A stretch of DNA of 64,000 bases. Origin: Crossaster papposus. Taxonomy: Eukaryota; Echinodermata; Asteroidea; Velatida; Solasteridae. Both the position numbers and the translations under genes were made by a program. A model generated the notes under the pieces. That model worked only from the letters and a program-made list of their open reading frames with translations. It was not told the origin of the DNA and made no database searches. How positions within the stretch are numbered: position 1 is the first letter of the stretch; every line of letters begins with the position of its first letter. The stretch is taken from assembly GCA_037893245.1 (NCBI GenBank), contig JBAIAA010000415.1:248001-312000 (forward strand). Reading direction: 5' to 3'. Positions 54,905-64,000 of the stretch are shown piece after piece.

Positions 54905-55245
54905 CTGCACACATTTTTGACACAAAAAGAAGAAGAGATAATGTAAACAACAGTTGCATGATGAAAGTAAATGGGTTTTTGTTATTGCTACAAATGTACA
55001 AGGAATGACCACTGCTTCAATCCTGCAAAATTCTGCAGCAGGTTTACCATTGAGCCAAACATGGAACAAACAGCAGCTAAGTGCCCCGTATTACAACAAG
55101 AGTCTGCAGACCGGACTCTTGATATGCAAATGTTTCCTATCCTTGACACATACATGTAACTTGCACCTTACTGAAGCTCTATGAAGCAAATTTTAAAAAT
55201 GTGCACCGAGCATGAGCAGTGTGAAAGTACAAAGTAACCGAATAA
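54905..55245. other. Upstream intron, no recognised feature
   Basis: Acceptor side of the coiled-coil exon. No exon encoding the N-terminal beta-helix or signal peptide was recognised here. Confidence 0.6.
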
Positions 55246-55495
55246 CCTCAATCCTCCAAAATCCTCATTTTGATAAATACCCAAGTAACCTCAATTGATC
55301 CAGCAAAATCATCTAGCATTAGTTTAGGCCTTATGACCTGGATTCTGCATTAATCTCCAGTGGCAGAATCCCAAACGCCCTCGATCCTGCAAATTCTTCT
55401 GATACATCAACTTCCGAGTGCCTTAATCCTGCAAAACCCGGGGATTTGCTAAGAGGAGTTTTTGAGATTTTGGATGATTAGGGTAACTAACAGAC
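55246..55495. mobile_element. Relative of the cctcaatcctccaaaatcct element
   Basis: aacctcaatcctccaaaatc, aagtaacctcaattgatcc and gattttggatgattagggta match 32252-32626 but with fewer, more diverged units. Confidence 0.6.
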
Positions 55496-55669
55496 TTTTT
55501 GATCACATTCGCAAATCATGACGTCGTATTTTTAAAGGTGGAATATTGTTAGAAAGCTTGCTTGTAAAGATGATTCTAAACTCCCTTTGAAATTATTCCG
55601 TCTGGCATGTTGTCATTTTGAAGAAAATAACAAAAGAGTGTCATTTTCAAAGATAATAACAATATAATA

Positions 55670-55998
55670 TCTTGGATTTATATACATGTAGGGCATCTCA
55701 AAGCGCTTCCAACATTATTACCACTGGTCACTTGGCCATTTTCAATCCTTAAACCATCTCAGCTCTCTGGGGAGTATACAGCCTGTGCTGCAATATATGC
55801 GCTACTAGGCTAAATCAATCACAATAACCATCTCTGCCCTCGCAGGTACCCATTTTACCCCTGGGTGGAGAGAAGCAATTAAAGTTAAGTGCCTTGCTCA
55901 GGGACACAATTGTCACGACCGGGACTCGAACCCACACTCTGCTGAACAGAAACAACAGAGCTTGAGTTCGGTGTTCTTATCCACTCGGCCACGACACT
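55670..55998 (-). mobile_element. tRNA-derived SINE, full length
   Basis: On the minus strand: gagtgtcgtggccgagtgga-taagaacacc (A box), gagtgtgggttcgagtcccg (B box), then gcaaggcacttaactttaat, ggcagagatggttattgtga, gagctgagatggttt and a 3' end gcgctttgagatgcc. The head resembles a class II (Leu/Ser-type) tRNA. Confidence 0.82.
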
Positions 55999-57309
55999 CT
56001 ATATAAGATGCGTCTCAGAGACCCACTTTTGGAAATTTATATTATTGATCTGTTTAATAGTGCGTGAAACGCAAGTAGAGAATCAGCTGAATGAGACTGC
56101 GTCCCGGAACAGAATTCAAATTGCGACTTTAAAGTAAATTTTGAATTGAAATCAAAATCTTACAGAATATTGGTTTTTTTCGGAATATGCGGCATTAGAG
56201 CTAAAAACACCAGGATGTTTGTCCAGCACAGGTCTTTCTTTATATTTTAGCACTTTTGCTGCAAATGATAAAAACTGACAAATGGTCTATTACAATGTAC
56301 CTTTATACAAACATATAAAAAGTGTGCATATGTACAAGTATGTACATACAACAATACTGGCGATCTGAGAAACAAATGTTGACCTGAGACTGAGAGTACA
56401 GGTTGCAACGTGATTGGCTCATTGTCAGAAAGAGAAATCCCAGCCTCTAAAATCTGTGTACTGCTTGCCACCGTTTGCCAAGGTGTGCGAACATAGCAGA
56501 ACGTACATTTTTACAAAAATATGGAAAAAACTGCCTTATACTGCATGTGCTCTACGCCTTAGAAAGACTAGTGCGTGAACAAGAGAACAATAGAATTGCG
56601 CATGTATGACGTAACTAGACTTTTTCGTTTTTCTTTCCCTAATTTGATATACCTGTATATCGTTAACATTGTGTAAATTGGAATGAAAAAAAATTATATT
56701 TTTCATAAAGTTGTTATCTACCTTTCAGTAAAAACAACAATACCAAAACAAATTATTTCAAGTAAACTATTCGCTTTAAACATTGAAGCTCCTATTCGAT
56801 GTGTTTCTCATAAAGTCTTGTACGTTCGAGGTCAACTTATACACACACTATAAAAGTACAGCATTTTACCATATTTTACCTATTTTTGAGATTTTGATAT
56901 TGTTTTTCCAGATATACGTACCCAGCAAGATACATGTATGGGACCAACAAACTTCCCCTTGGTCCCCCATACTACACTCAGACTATTGTTACTCCCCTCC
57001 TCCCCCCCCCCCCCCCCCCCAAAGCACAATGACCAAGTCTATCCAGTCTGCCTTTGCTTTTACAAACATTACATGTAAAGCCATTGTAGCCTTGCCCAGC
57101 CCTGTTGTCCTTGGATTGTGTTTGCACCACCAGATTAATATTTGCTTGACATACAATGTACATAGTACACATTGTACATGTAGGAGTGTTGAGCATGGCA
57201 AACATTGATCATGATCTTAAAAAAACCATCACATTATGTAATGTACAATCTATGGTATTCCATTCCTGGGCAAAACTCTTAACTCTTATCTCTTAACTTT
57301 ATCATAGAC
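55999..57309. other. Unassigned sequence
   Basis: A poly-C tract lies at 57004-57020. No exon, RNA gene or repeat family was recognised. A minus-strand reading near 56390-56470 was considered and rejected as an exon. Confidence 0.55.
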
Positions 57310-58689
57310 CATGTTCACACAGCGTTTTAGCTAAAACAGTTTAGTTAAAATGGTCGCTCACCACGGGTTGTCGGTCGTAAAATTAAAACACTGAGACACC
57401 GTTTTAAGTATAGCGAGTTTTAACTTCATAGCGTTTTATCTCTGTTCTGGGGTCACGTATAACTTCCACTCATTTACATATTTAGCGCGCTACATAATTC
57501 AAGTGCACATCAAAACATTCAGTCATACTGAATCTCACCGGTGACAACAAAACTTCCCGTGTTATTGTAAAAGCATGATAAAGGTTTAAAGTTGACACAT
57601 TTTTGAAAAAACGGAGAATGTAGTAGGGCCTAGGCCTAAATCTTTCACACGATGAACGCCGATCAAGCGTGTGCAACGGACTGAATGCAGGAAACATGCC
57701 GCGGTAGAACATTTTGCAGAAACACGCTACGCTGTATCGCTCAAGGACGAGCGTTACTACCTGAAAATACACACATTAAAACAGAAAACACAAACACAGA
57801 AAAGGGTGACAATGATCCGAGAAAAAACCTGCAGGAAATGACTTTCTTCATCGACGTTTGTTTGCCCGCATTTTTACCTCTTACGATGTCAAATTTGACC
57901 AGTTCGTGTAACAAAAAAATACATGCGTGTCGGCCATGGACTGGTTTCGGTCCTTAACTTTGTCTATTGAAGCGTGCGGCGGAACCATTCCAAAAATGCT
58001 GCATGTATTATGCATGCTTGCATAGGGCGAGCACGTGGCTTCTGGCACCCATACCCATATCACCGTACCGCACCGTACCGTACCGCACCGTACCATACCA
58101 TACCATACCATACCAGCACGCAAAGCCTTGTTGATTCATTGGGGAAAAAACAGTGGAGTTTTGCTTCCGAAAATATGAATTGTAAGTAATTAAACAAAAT
58201 ACAAAGACAGCAGAAATACAACAAGCGTTTTAACATAACAAAAAGTGCACGGCCGGCGTATTAAAGCTTGGGCCATTGTAATTGAAAATCGGCTGCATTA
58301 TTTCAAACGTGGCCGTGCAAAACCCCGGCGTGTGGCCGGCTACACATAACGTGCTAGCTGCTGGAGCATGTAAACAACCGCGCTTGTTTACATCAAAAGC
58401 GCGCCACAAAAAGAGCTTACGCAACACCGGGTCAACTGTGGCGGCTAAAACAGGAAGTGTTTTAGCTAAAACCGTTCACACACCGTGTTAAAACGTGTTA
58501 ACAAATAAAACGGTGAGAGTTTTAGCTAGACGCTCTCTCCGAGGTGTTTTAAATCACCGTTTTAGCGGCGAGATAAAACCGATTCTGTTAAAACTAAAAC
58601 TGTTCAGACATCGTTTTATAGCTAAAACTTTTAACCAAATCGAGTTCAACTAGTGTTTTAAGCAAATTTAAAACGGTGTGTGAATGCAC
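57310..58689. mobile_element. 1.4 kb inverted-repeat element with iterated ttttagctaaaac
   Basis: Ends gttcacacagcgttttag and ttaaaacggtgtgtgaatgc pair. Variants of cgttttagctaaaac and ttcacacaccgtgttaaaac recur at both ends, with at least eight in 58450-58680. The middle contains a short ccgta/ccata array (58062-58115). ORFs inside have no recognised domain. Confidence 0.75.
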
Positions 58690-58950
58690 CCATTGAGAAA
58701 CTACGACTTTAGTGTCCTGTGAGTGGTACTGCCAGGTACCAGTATGTCAACCAGTCTCTTCTCTTGTACATAAATGTATGAAGCAAGATATACTGCAAGG
58801 CAATGGGAACCCTATCTTTTGTGTTGGTCATTGTGTTCCCGGAATCTCAGCAATTCTTTTTGGTAATCTAGAGGAAGTCTCAGGAAGGCTTTTCAGATAT
58901 TTAGGAGGATGTGTTAGATACATGAAGCAAGACATGTGACAGAGAGAACC

Positions 58951-58994
58951 CCCCCCCCCCCCCCCCCCCCCACCCCCCCCCCCCCCCCCCCCCC
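58951..58994. repeat. poly-C tract
   Basis: About 42 C with two single interruptions. Confidence 0.95.
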
Positions 58995-59224
58995 ACCACT
59001 TCTTTATGGTAGTCATTGTGCTTGCAAAATGTTGTGGTTTCTCAGGAATTATTTTTAGGCTTTTAGGGGGGGGGGGTATGTTAGGCAACAATAGTCTAGA
59101 GAGTGTATGTATGGGAGAATAAGGGGGGAGTCCGTTGGTCCCATATCTTGCTGGGTATAGTTAGATACCAGTAACAATAGTCATTATTTTGACATTGACC
59201 GTGCCCAGTAGCAGGAATGTTTTT

Positions 59225-60357
59225 CACGAACCTTGATCTGAGGTGGGTTTAGGCTGGTACCGGTATCTGTGGGTAGCACACCCTGATATTTCCGGCCTGG
59301 CTTTCTGCGAGCTAGTCGCTGACAGATATTGTTGGCCTTCCTCGTGACGTGTTTATACATTATCCGTTATGAATCCTGGAAAAAATTTGCGCGTAAACTT
59401 TGCTGGTTCAATGTATGAAAAGTTAGGATTTATTTTGCTAAAAGTTTTAGTAATGATTTTGTTGTTGATATGGTTGGGGAACACTGACGTGCAAGCATTT
59501 ATGGAGACAAACTGAAAACATTTCCTAAAAAGCATAAACAAGTTTTTCCCCCGTCCCTTTTTTCACTGAATTCATTTAAAATTAATTTTAAAAAGATTTG
59601 TTTTTGTATGGGGGTTCTGGGCATTCTGGGGCCCGTTTAACATATTTTCTTATAAAAGTTCCAATGCACTGTAATGTTTTTGCTGTTGATAAGCCTTTCA
59701 AAAAAACAAAAACAAAACACATCCCTGTAATATTAAACCAGATACATACATATTATGTCTGCCCGACTACCAAAGCTATGTTAAAGAAGAACAATTACCA
59801 GTGTTCTGTGAGATACCAGAACCAACTGCTATATAAAGAAGGTTTAATTGTACAGTTCAAACAAGTTACAAAAATAACTTTAACACTGTTCAACTAACTC
59901 AGGTTTCAGGAAGTTAAGCATTTGTAATGTCATATTTGCACTAAAAATACATGTACCAGCACTTTAACATACCGTACAATGTACGTACATGTATCATGCG
60001 TCAACTGGTATTTTTTTAAAACTCTTTGCAGGATACAACAGGAAATAATAATGCAAAAAAAAATTACGTAATAGTCATAAATATTTTTGTATTTATAAAT
60101 GTATAATTAATTAATCTTATTTTTTTGCGACAAGACCGAGTTCTTAACAGATTGGCCGACAATCAAGGGCGCCCTTAATAAGCCTGTTTTTTAAGTACAT
60201 TGTATTGATGAATAAACTGCATAGACGGACGGCGCACTCCGGAACAAATTAAAAAAAAACAGTCTTGGAGCAAGACTACTGCTGGATTTGTTACAGCGAC
60301 TCGATTCAGAATCGACTTGATTTGGGCATTTTAATAATGCCAACTCATGTACATGTA
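59225..60357. other. Unassigned sequence with one decayed MITE
   Basis: 59235-59410 resembles a badly decayed ccagttcgcgccgg MITE (gtagcacaccc, ttccggcctggctt, gctgacagatatt, cgtgacgtgtttata). The rest is AT-rich without identified features. Confidence 0.5.
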
Positions 60358-60555
60358 CGTTTGTTTATGGTGTAAATCGAGTAGTTTCTTTTGTTCCTCT
60401 TGATAATTTCTTTTGTTTGTACTCTAACTTTTTCCGACGGCTCTCTTTGGTTTTGTACACGAATCTCAATCGAGGATGTCCTCGATTCAAACCCTAACCC
60501 CAATTCACCTTCGTGTCGCCAGGTATGTGTCCTCCATTTACACCATAAACAAACG
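60358..60555. mobile_element. 198 bp MITE (cgtttgtttatggtgtaaat ends), reverse copy
   Basis: Same 20 bp inverted ends and same length as 22076-22273, in opposite orientation (gtactctaactttttccgac, caccttcgtgtcgccaggta). Confidence 0.88.
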
Positions 60556-60904
60556 CATAAATGTACATGTACAATTGATGTGGCCCTGGTGTCCCAGCTA
60601 CCACTGAAGTTTACCAACTTCGATTGCTTGTTGAATTGAAGTCTCCCAAAAATGGTTTAAGGGCAATGTTCCAGTATTGTTGTTGGTAAACATGTCAAGG
60701 ACATATTTTACATGTATGCAAAAGATTTGGGCTATTTGCATGGGTACTGGTGAGGTCAAGAGATGAACAAACCCACATGTCAAGTGTGCAGGGTACTGGG
60801 AGGTGTGGTCGTACCACTGTGAGTGTGACAGGAATGGGCCATCAAGTTGGTGGAGCTACTAGTGATAATACATGTATAATACATGTATAATAAATGCAAG
60901 CATT

Positions 60905-61334
60905 TGTGACCTGTTCCAACGAAACCCGGACAAAGTCGACTTTTTAGTTTTTCAGATTTTGCTTTTTTCAAATTCTCTAGGTTTTCAGCTTTAAAAGGAT
61001 GTATCATTTACATATGTACCCCCACCCTACATGTATCTTCCCTGGGGTCTGGATTTAGTGATAAAACCTTGACAACCTAATTATGAGATAAACAGCTTTG
61101 AAGTTCAGAAAAGCGTATTATTTCTATACACAAATGTTTCACAAAATTGACAAAACAACACACTTCTGGTAGACGGATTTTGGTCAAATTTGAGGAGATT
61201 GTAGATTAATAGTGAGTGACTTAGGAAAACCTAAAACCTCAAAATGGTAAAATCCATCCCGAAATGACTTCAGGAGTACATTGTGACAAAACACATTGTG
61301 CGACTTTGTCCGGGTTTCGTTGGAACAGGTAACA
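60905..61334. mobile_element. Inverted-repeat element (tgtgacctgttccaacgaaa ends)
   Basis: 430 bp. About 33 bp at each end pair almost perfectly (tgtgacctgttccaacgaaa / tttcgttggaacaggtaaca). It abuts a headless family-3 copy on the right. Confidence 0.85.
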
Positions 61335-61622
61335 TTTTTGGAGTTAAAATTACACAACTGAGAAAACAGGCTTTGGAAAAAAACGGCTCTATTGTAGTAC
61401 AACAGAACGAAAAACACAAAATTGTATTTTTTCTACTTTATCTATCAAAATCAACATACATTTCTGTGAATGAAACCTGAAACTGTAGGTATTAAAGATG
61501 GAATTCATGACAAAAAATGTAAATCATTTTGATGAAATGTTTACCCTCTCAACTTGGAGTAAGCCATTACGTGATCATGCACAGCACGACTTAATACCTT
61601 TTTTGTAGAGCCGTCGCATATT
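61335..61622. mobile_element. Family-3 element, right part
   Basis: gagttaaaattacacaactg, gaaacctgaaactgtaggta, acgacttaatacc and tttgtagagccgtcgcata. The left part is missing where the previous element ends. Confidence 0.7.
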
Positions 61623-61839
61623 TAAATAGATATGATTTGAGTTTACTTTTAAACTGGAGAATGGTAGTTTGCATTGACGAATATTGAGAGGAAGTGATTT
61701 CTATCATCTAAATGTAGGTCCTGCAATAGAAAAAAAAGCCGTTGTCACGTGTGAGTTAGTCTTGCATACGCACTGTGGACCTCCGAACAATATAGGTCCA
61801 CACGATGCGGGAAGAGGTTACGGTGTGTGGACTTGCACA

Positions 61840-61950
61840 CGTCCACAATCTGTTTTTCAGTTTCCGAAAAAGAGCGCTAGAGGAAAAACGGGTTAGGGTT
61901 ATATATAGAAAAGATAGAAGGGACAGCTGAGAGGCCCATAATCCTAATTT
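61840..61950. repeat. Fragment matching 20990-21140
   Basis: gcgctagaggaaaaacgggt-tagggttatatatagaaaag is the counterpart of the 21.1 kb text. Confidence 0.5.
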
Positions 61951-62309
61951 GAGGGTAAATTTGTTTTGGGGAAGCGAGAAAAATGAGTATTTAGTCAAAG
62001 TTTGTTAACTACACGAATACAAAGGAATGTCCACAGTGCGTATGTAAGGTAAAGCTGGTTGTGTTTGAATGTGTGTGGTACAAAGGTGTTTTTAAGTTTT
62101 GCTCCGAGTGGAGGTCGCTTCGGTTAGGTGCGCTGAGGTCAAGTTAATTTGTTATTTTGTATACGTGTTTTGATAGAGCTTTGAACATTTTCATTGCCGT
62201 TTTGTACTGTAGATGAAACAGCCAGTGTAATTGTTGAAAAAGCAGTGTTGCGTGACAGAGTTTGGGTCGAGTGTATTTGCAAGCGGCCTAATTTTGTAGT
62301 CTTTAGCCC

Positions 62310-62670
62310 TGTTCACACGACTTTTTTTGATAAAACTTACATAGACGATAGGTACTTTTCTCATTTTAAGTCCAGTGCGGACAGCCTAGGACGTGTTCCT
62401 CTCAGTTATTTTTCCCGAGTCCAGTGGTTACTTTTACCGGCCAACTGCTGCTCGGGAAAACTTCCCAGGTAACTTTTCCCGAACCGATAAGTCCAGTGCG
62501 AACAGTGCGAGTCGGAAAAAACGGCTAAGGAAAACGTACATCCGGCCCCCTAGTGCGATTTCATGCTACACAAGACACCACACATGCGCTCTTTGCATTG
62601 TTTACGTGCGCGCACGCTGATGCATGCAAATCGCATCGTGATCACATTCGCATGTGGTTCTGCAAAAAAA
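62310..62670. repeat. Dispersed element, copy 2
   Basis: Reverse complement of 54270-54620: ttttaagtccagtgcggaca-gcctagga, ttaccggccaactgctgct, ttgcattgtttacgtgcg and cgcatgtggttctgcaaaa. The related core gataagtccagtgcgaacag suggests internal repetition of a tccagtgc motif. Confidence 0.75.
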
Positions 62671-62899
62671 AACAAGAACAGAAAAGAGCGTGGAGTAGTT
62701 GTAGTACTAGCTTCGACGTTGGCGTCAATAATCGATCGGACAAAAAGTGTGCGCGCGCGAATGGGTACACCGGAGTCAATGCAGAAAGGTCACGCAAAGC
62801 GCCCTCACGAGTCATTATAATGACAGCTCGGCTACTTCTCCCGCAGTCTCGGTAAAACTTTCCCGTGTCGAAAGTCCAAGTGCAAACAGTGGTAACATT

Positions 62900-63819
62900 T
62901 GACAATTTTTTATTTTACCATCGTCTCAGTAAAACATGTACATGTACGTATACATAATGTACTGGGCGTTGGTGGTAAGCGCTGATGTGCATTCAGCTCT
63001 GATTGGAAAAACGAAATTGCAACCACTGCACACATTTCATATACAGTAAAGGTTCAAATAATGTTGGTAGAAACAAAAAAATATAGTTAAGACTATTTTC
63101 TTTCCCATATACTTTTGAGCACCCCTGTTTTTCGAATGCTTCTGTTTTTCAAATGCTTCATGTACATTGTGTACAGTATGTACATGGCCAATAAAAACAT
63201 TCACTTTGCCCGCTGTTAGGTCAGGTCGCCGGTGTTAATAAAACATCTGTACATTTTAACTGTCATTGTATTCAACAGCTTGTTTTTACAGCGTATACTG
63301 TATAACAAAAAACATTTAAAAGTCTCGGAATTTCTGGTCGTCCGGTACATTTATATTTTAACTTTTATAATTATAAAATATTTGAAAAAAAATCCACCCG
63401 GCACGAAAAATTCGCCCGGCCGCTGATGAGAAACAAATAATTTCCTTAATGTTGCCTAAGGTAACTTTTTGTAAGTTTAAATAAAAAACGTGGGGGTCGA
63501 TTTTTTATGGCTGGGAAGGGATGCTCACCGACTTCATTTCTACATGGCCTTACTACTTTTTAAAACCTGTCAACAATCCAAACTTTACAACCTTCACTCA
63601 GCTAGTTCAGATGAATGCGAATACCAGTAGTTCCGGCAACAGTTGAGTTGATTCATTGTATGGAGAGGAGGACAACAATAAATACAATCTATTTCAATCC
63701 CAGGGGAATTTCCAGCTCTTTTGAACAATATCCCTAACAAACTTTACCTGTTGTTTTTATTCAATGTTCGATACACGTTGTGTGTGCCCATAAATTACAC
63801 ACAGCATCAATGCACAAAA
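62900..63819. other. Unassigned sequence
   Basis: No exon or repeat family identified. Contains short acatgtacatgtac tracts. Confidence 0.5.
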
Positions 63820-64000
63820 TGTGACCCGCTCTGCAAAAATGAGTCTAATGTCGCAAAATACATTTTTACGCAAATGGCTATTTATTGTCTCGTCTGTGAT
63901 TTTTTTTCTTTCAACAAATATTTTTGTTTTAAGGCATTTTGGTTTCTCCGACACCTATATTTTCAGATCTGTTCGATTGAAAAGATTGTTTGATCCCTAA
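63820..64000. mobile_element. Left part of a tgtgacccgctctg element, cut by window end
   Basis: It matches 41561 onward: tgtgacccgctctgcaaaaa, tgagtctaatgtcgcaaaat, ttattgtctcg, tttctttcaacaaat. Confidence 0.7.

Noticed and set aside
52360..52999. Two small plus-strand frames inside the 1.58 kb foldback element
   Set aside because: 62-65 codons, no recognisable domain and no transposase motif; not supported as genes.
51842..53421. CRISPR-like regular repeats
   Set aside because: Units are contiguous without spacers, occur at both ends in opposite orientation, and the genome is eukaryotic.
56395..56471. Candidate upstream cubilin exon on the minus strand (ILEAGISLSDNEPITLQPV)
   Set aside because: It has a possible donor CTCAG|GTCAAC, but the acceptor is weak and the text does not resemble the cubilin N-terminus.

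Overview
This window looks like animal nuclear DNA. It has large introns with clean GT-AG junctions, short coding exons and a very high density of short inverted-repeat elements. The only gene I can support runs right to left on the minus strand. It is the 5' half of a cubilin gene (CUBN), the large extracellular endocytic receptor built of EGF and CUB domains. Domain order and many domain-specific quirks match vertebrate cubilin as I remember it. No search was run. The repeats, the frequent acatgtacatgta tracts and the invertebrate-like compactness of the CUB sequences suggest a marine invertebrate deuterostome. I would guess an echinoderm, with lancelet or hemichordate not excluded. The species call is inference.

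Gene layout in transcription order. Two coiled-coil exons lie at 54782-54904 and 46541-46579, separated by an 8.2 kb intron. Seven exons (46070 down to 35853) encode eight EGF modules. Twenty-three exons (34021 down to 660) encode CUB1 to CUB11 complete and the first part of CUB12. In total 32 exons, about 5.2 kb of coding sequence or 1735 codons, all joining in one open frame with matching splice phases. The signal peptide and the region before the coiled coil were not found. CUB12 (rest) to the C-terminus lie beyond the left edge. In vertebrates CUB5-8, all present here, form the intrinsic factor-cobalamin site, and the N-terminal region trimerises and pairs with amnionless.

The introns are packed with non-autonomous elements. 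There are at least six families of short inverted-repeat elements in several copies, tRNA-derived SINEs, foldback elements with long arms, minisatellites and poly-C tracts. Some insertions are nested, and one can be read against an uninterrupted copy elsewhere in the window (7.8-8.65 kb against 5.2 kb).

The most unusual theme is a set of inverted-repeat elements whose bodies or ends are arrays of short iterated motifs. The best case is a 1.58 kb element at 51842-53421. Both ends are about 160 bp arrays of a 15 bp unit in mirror order, flanked by a 12 bp direct repeat. No transposase, RNA gene other than tRNA-like relics, CRISPR or second protein gene was recognised. From 54905 to 64000 I see only repeats and unassigned sequence.
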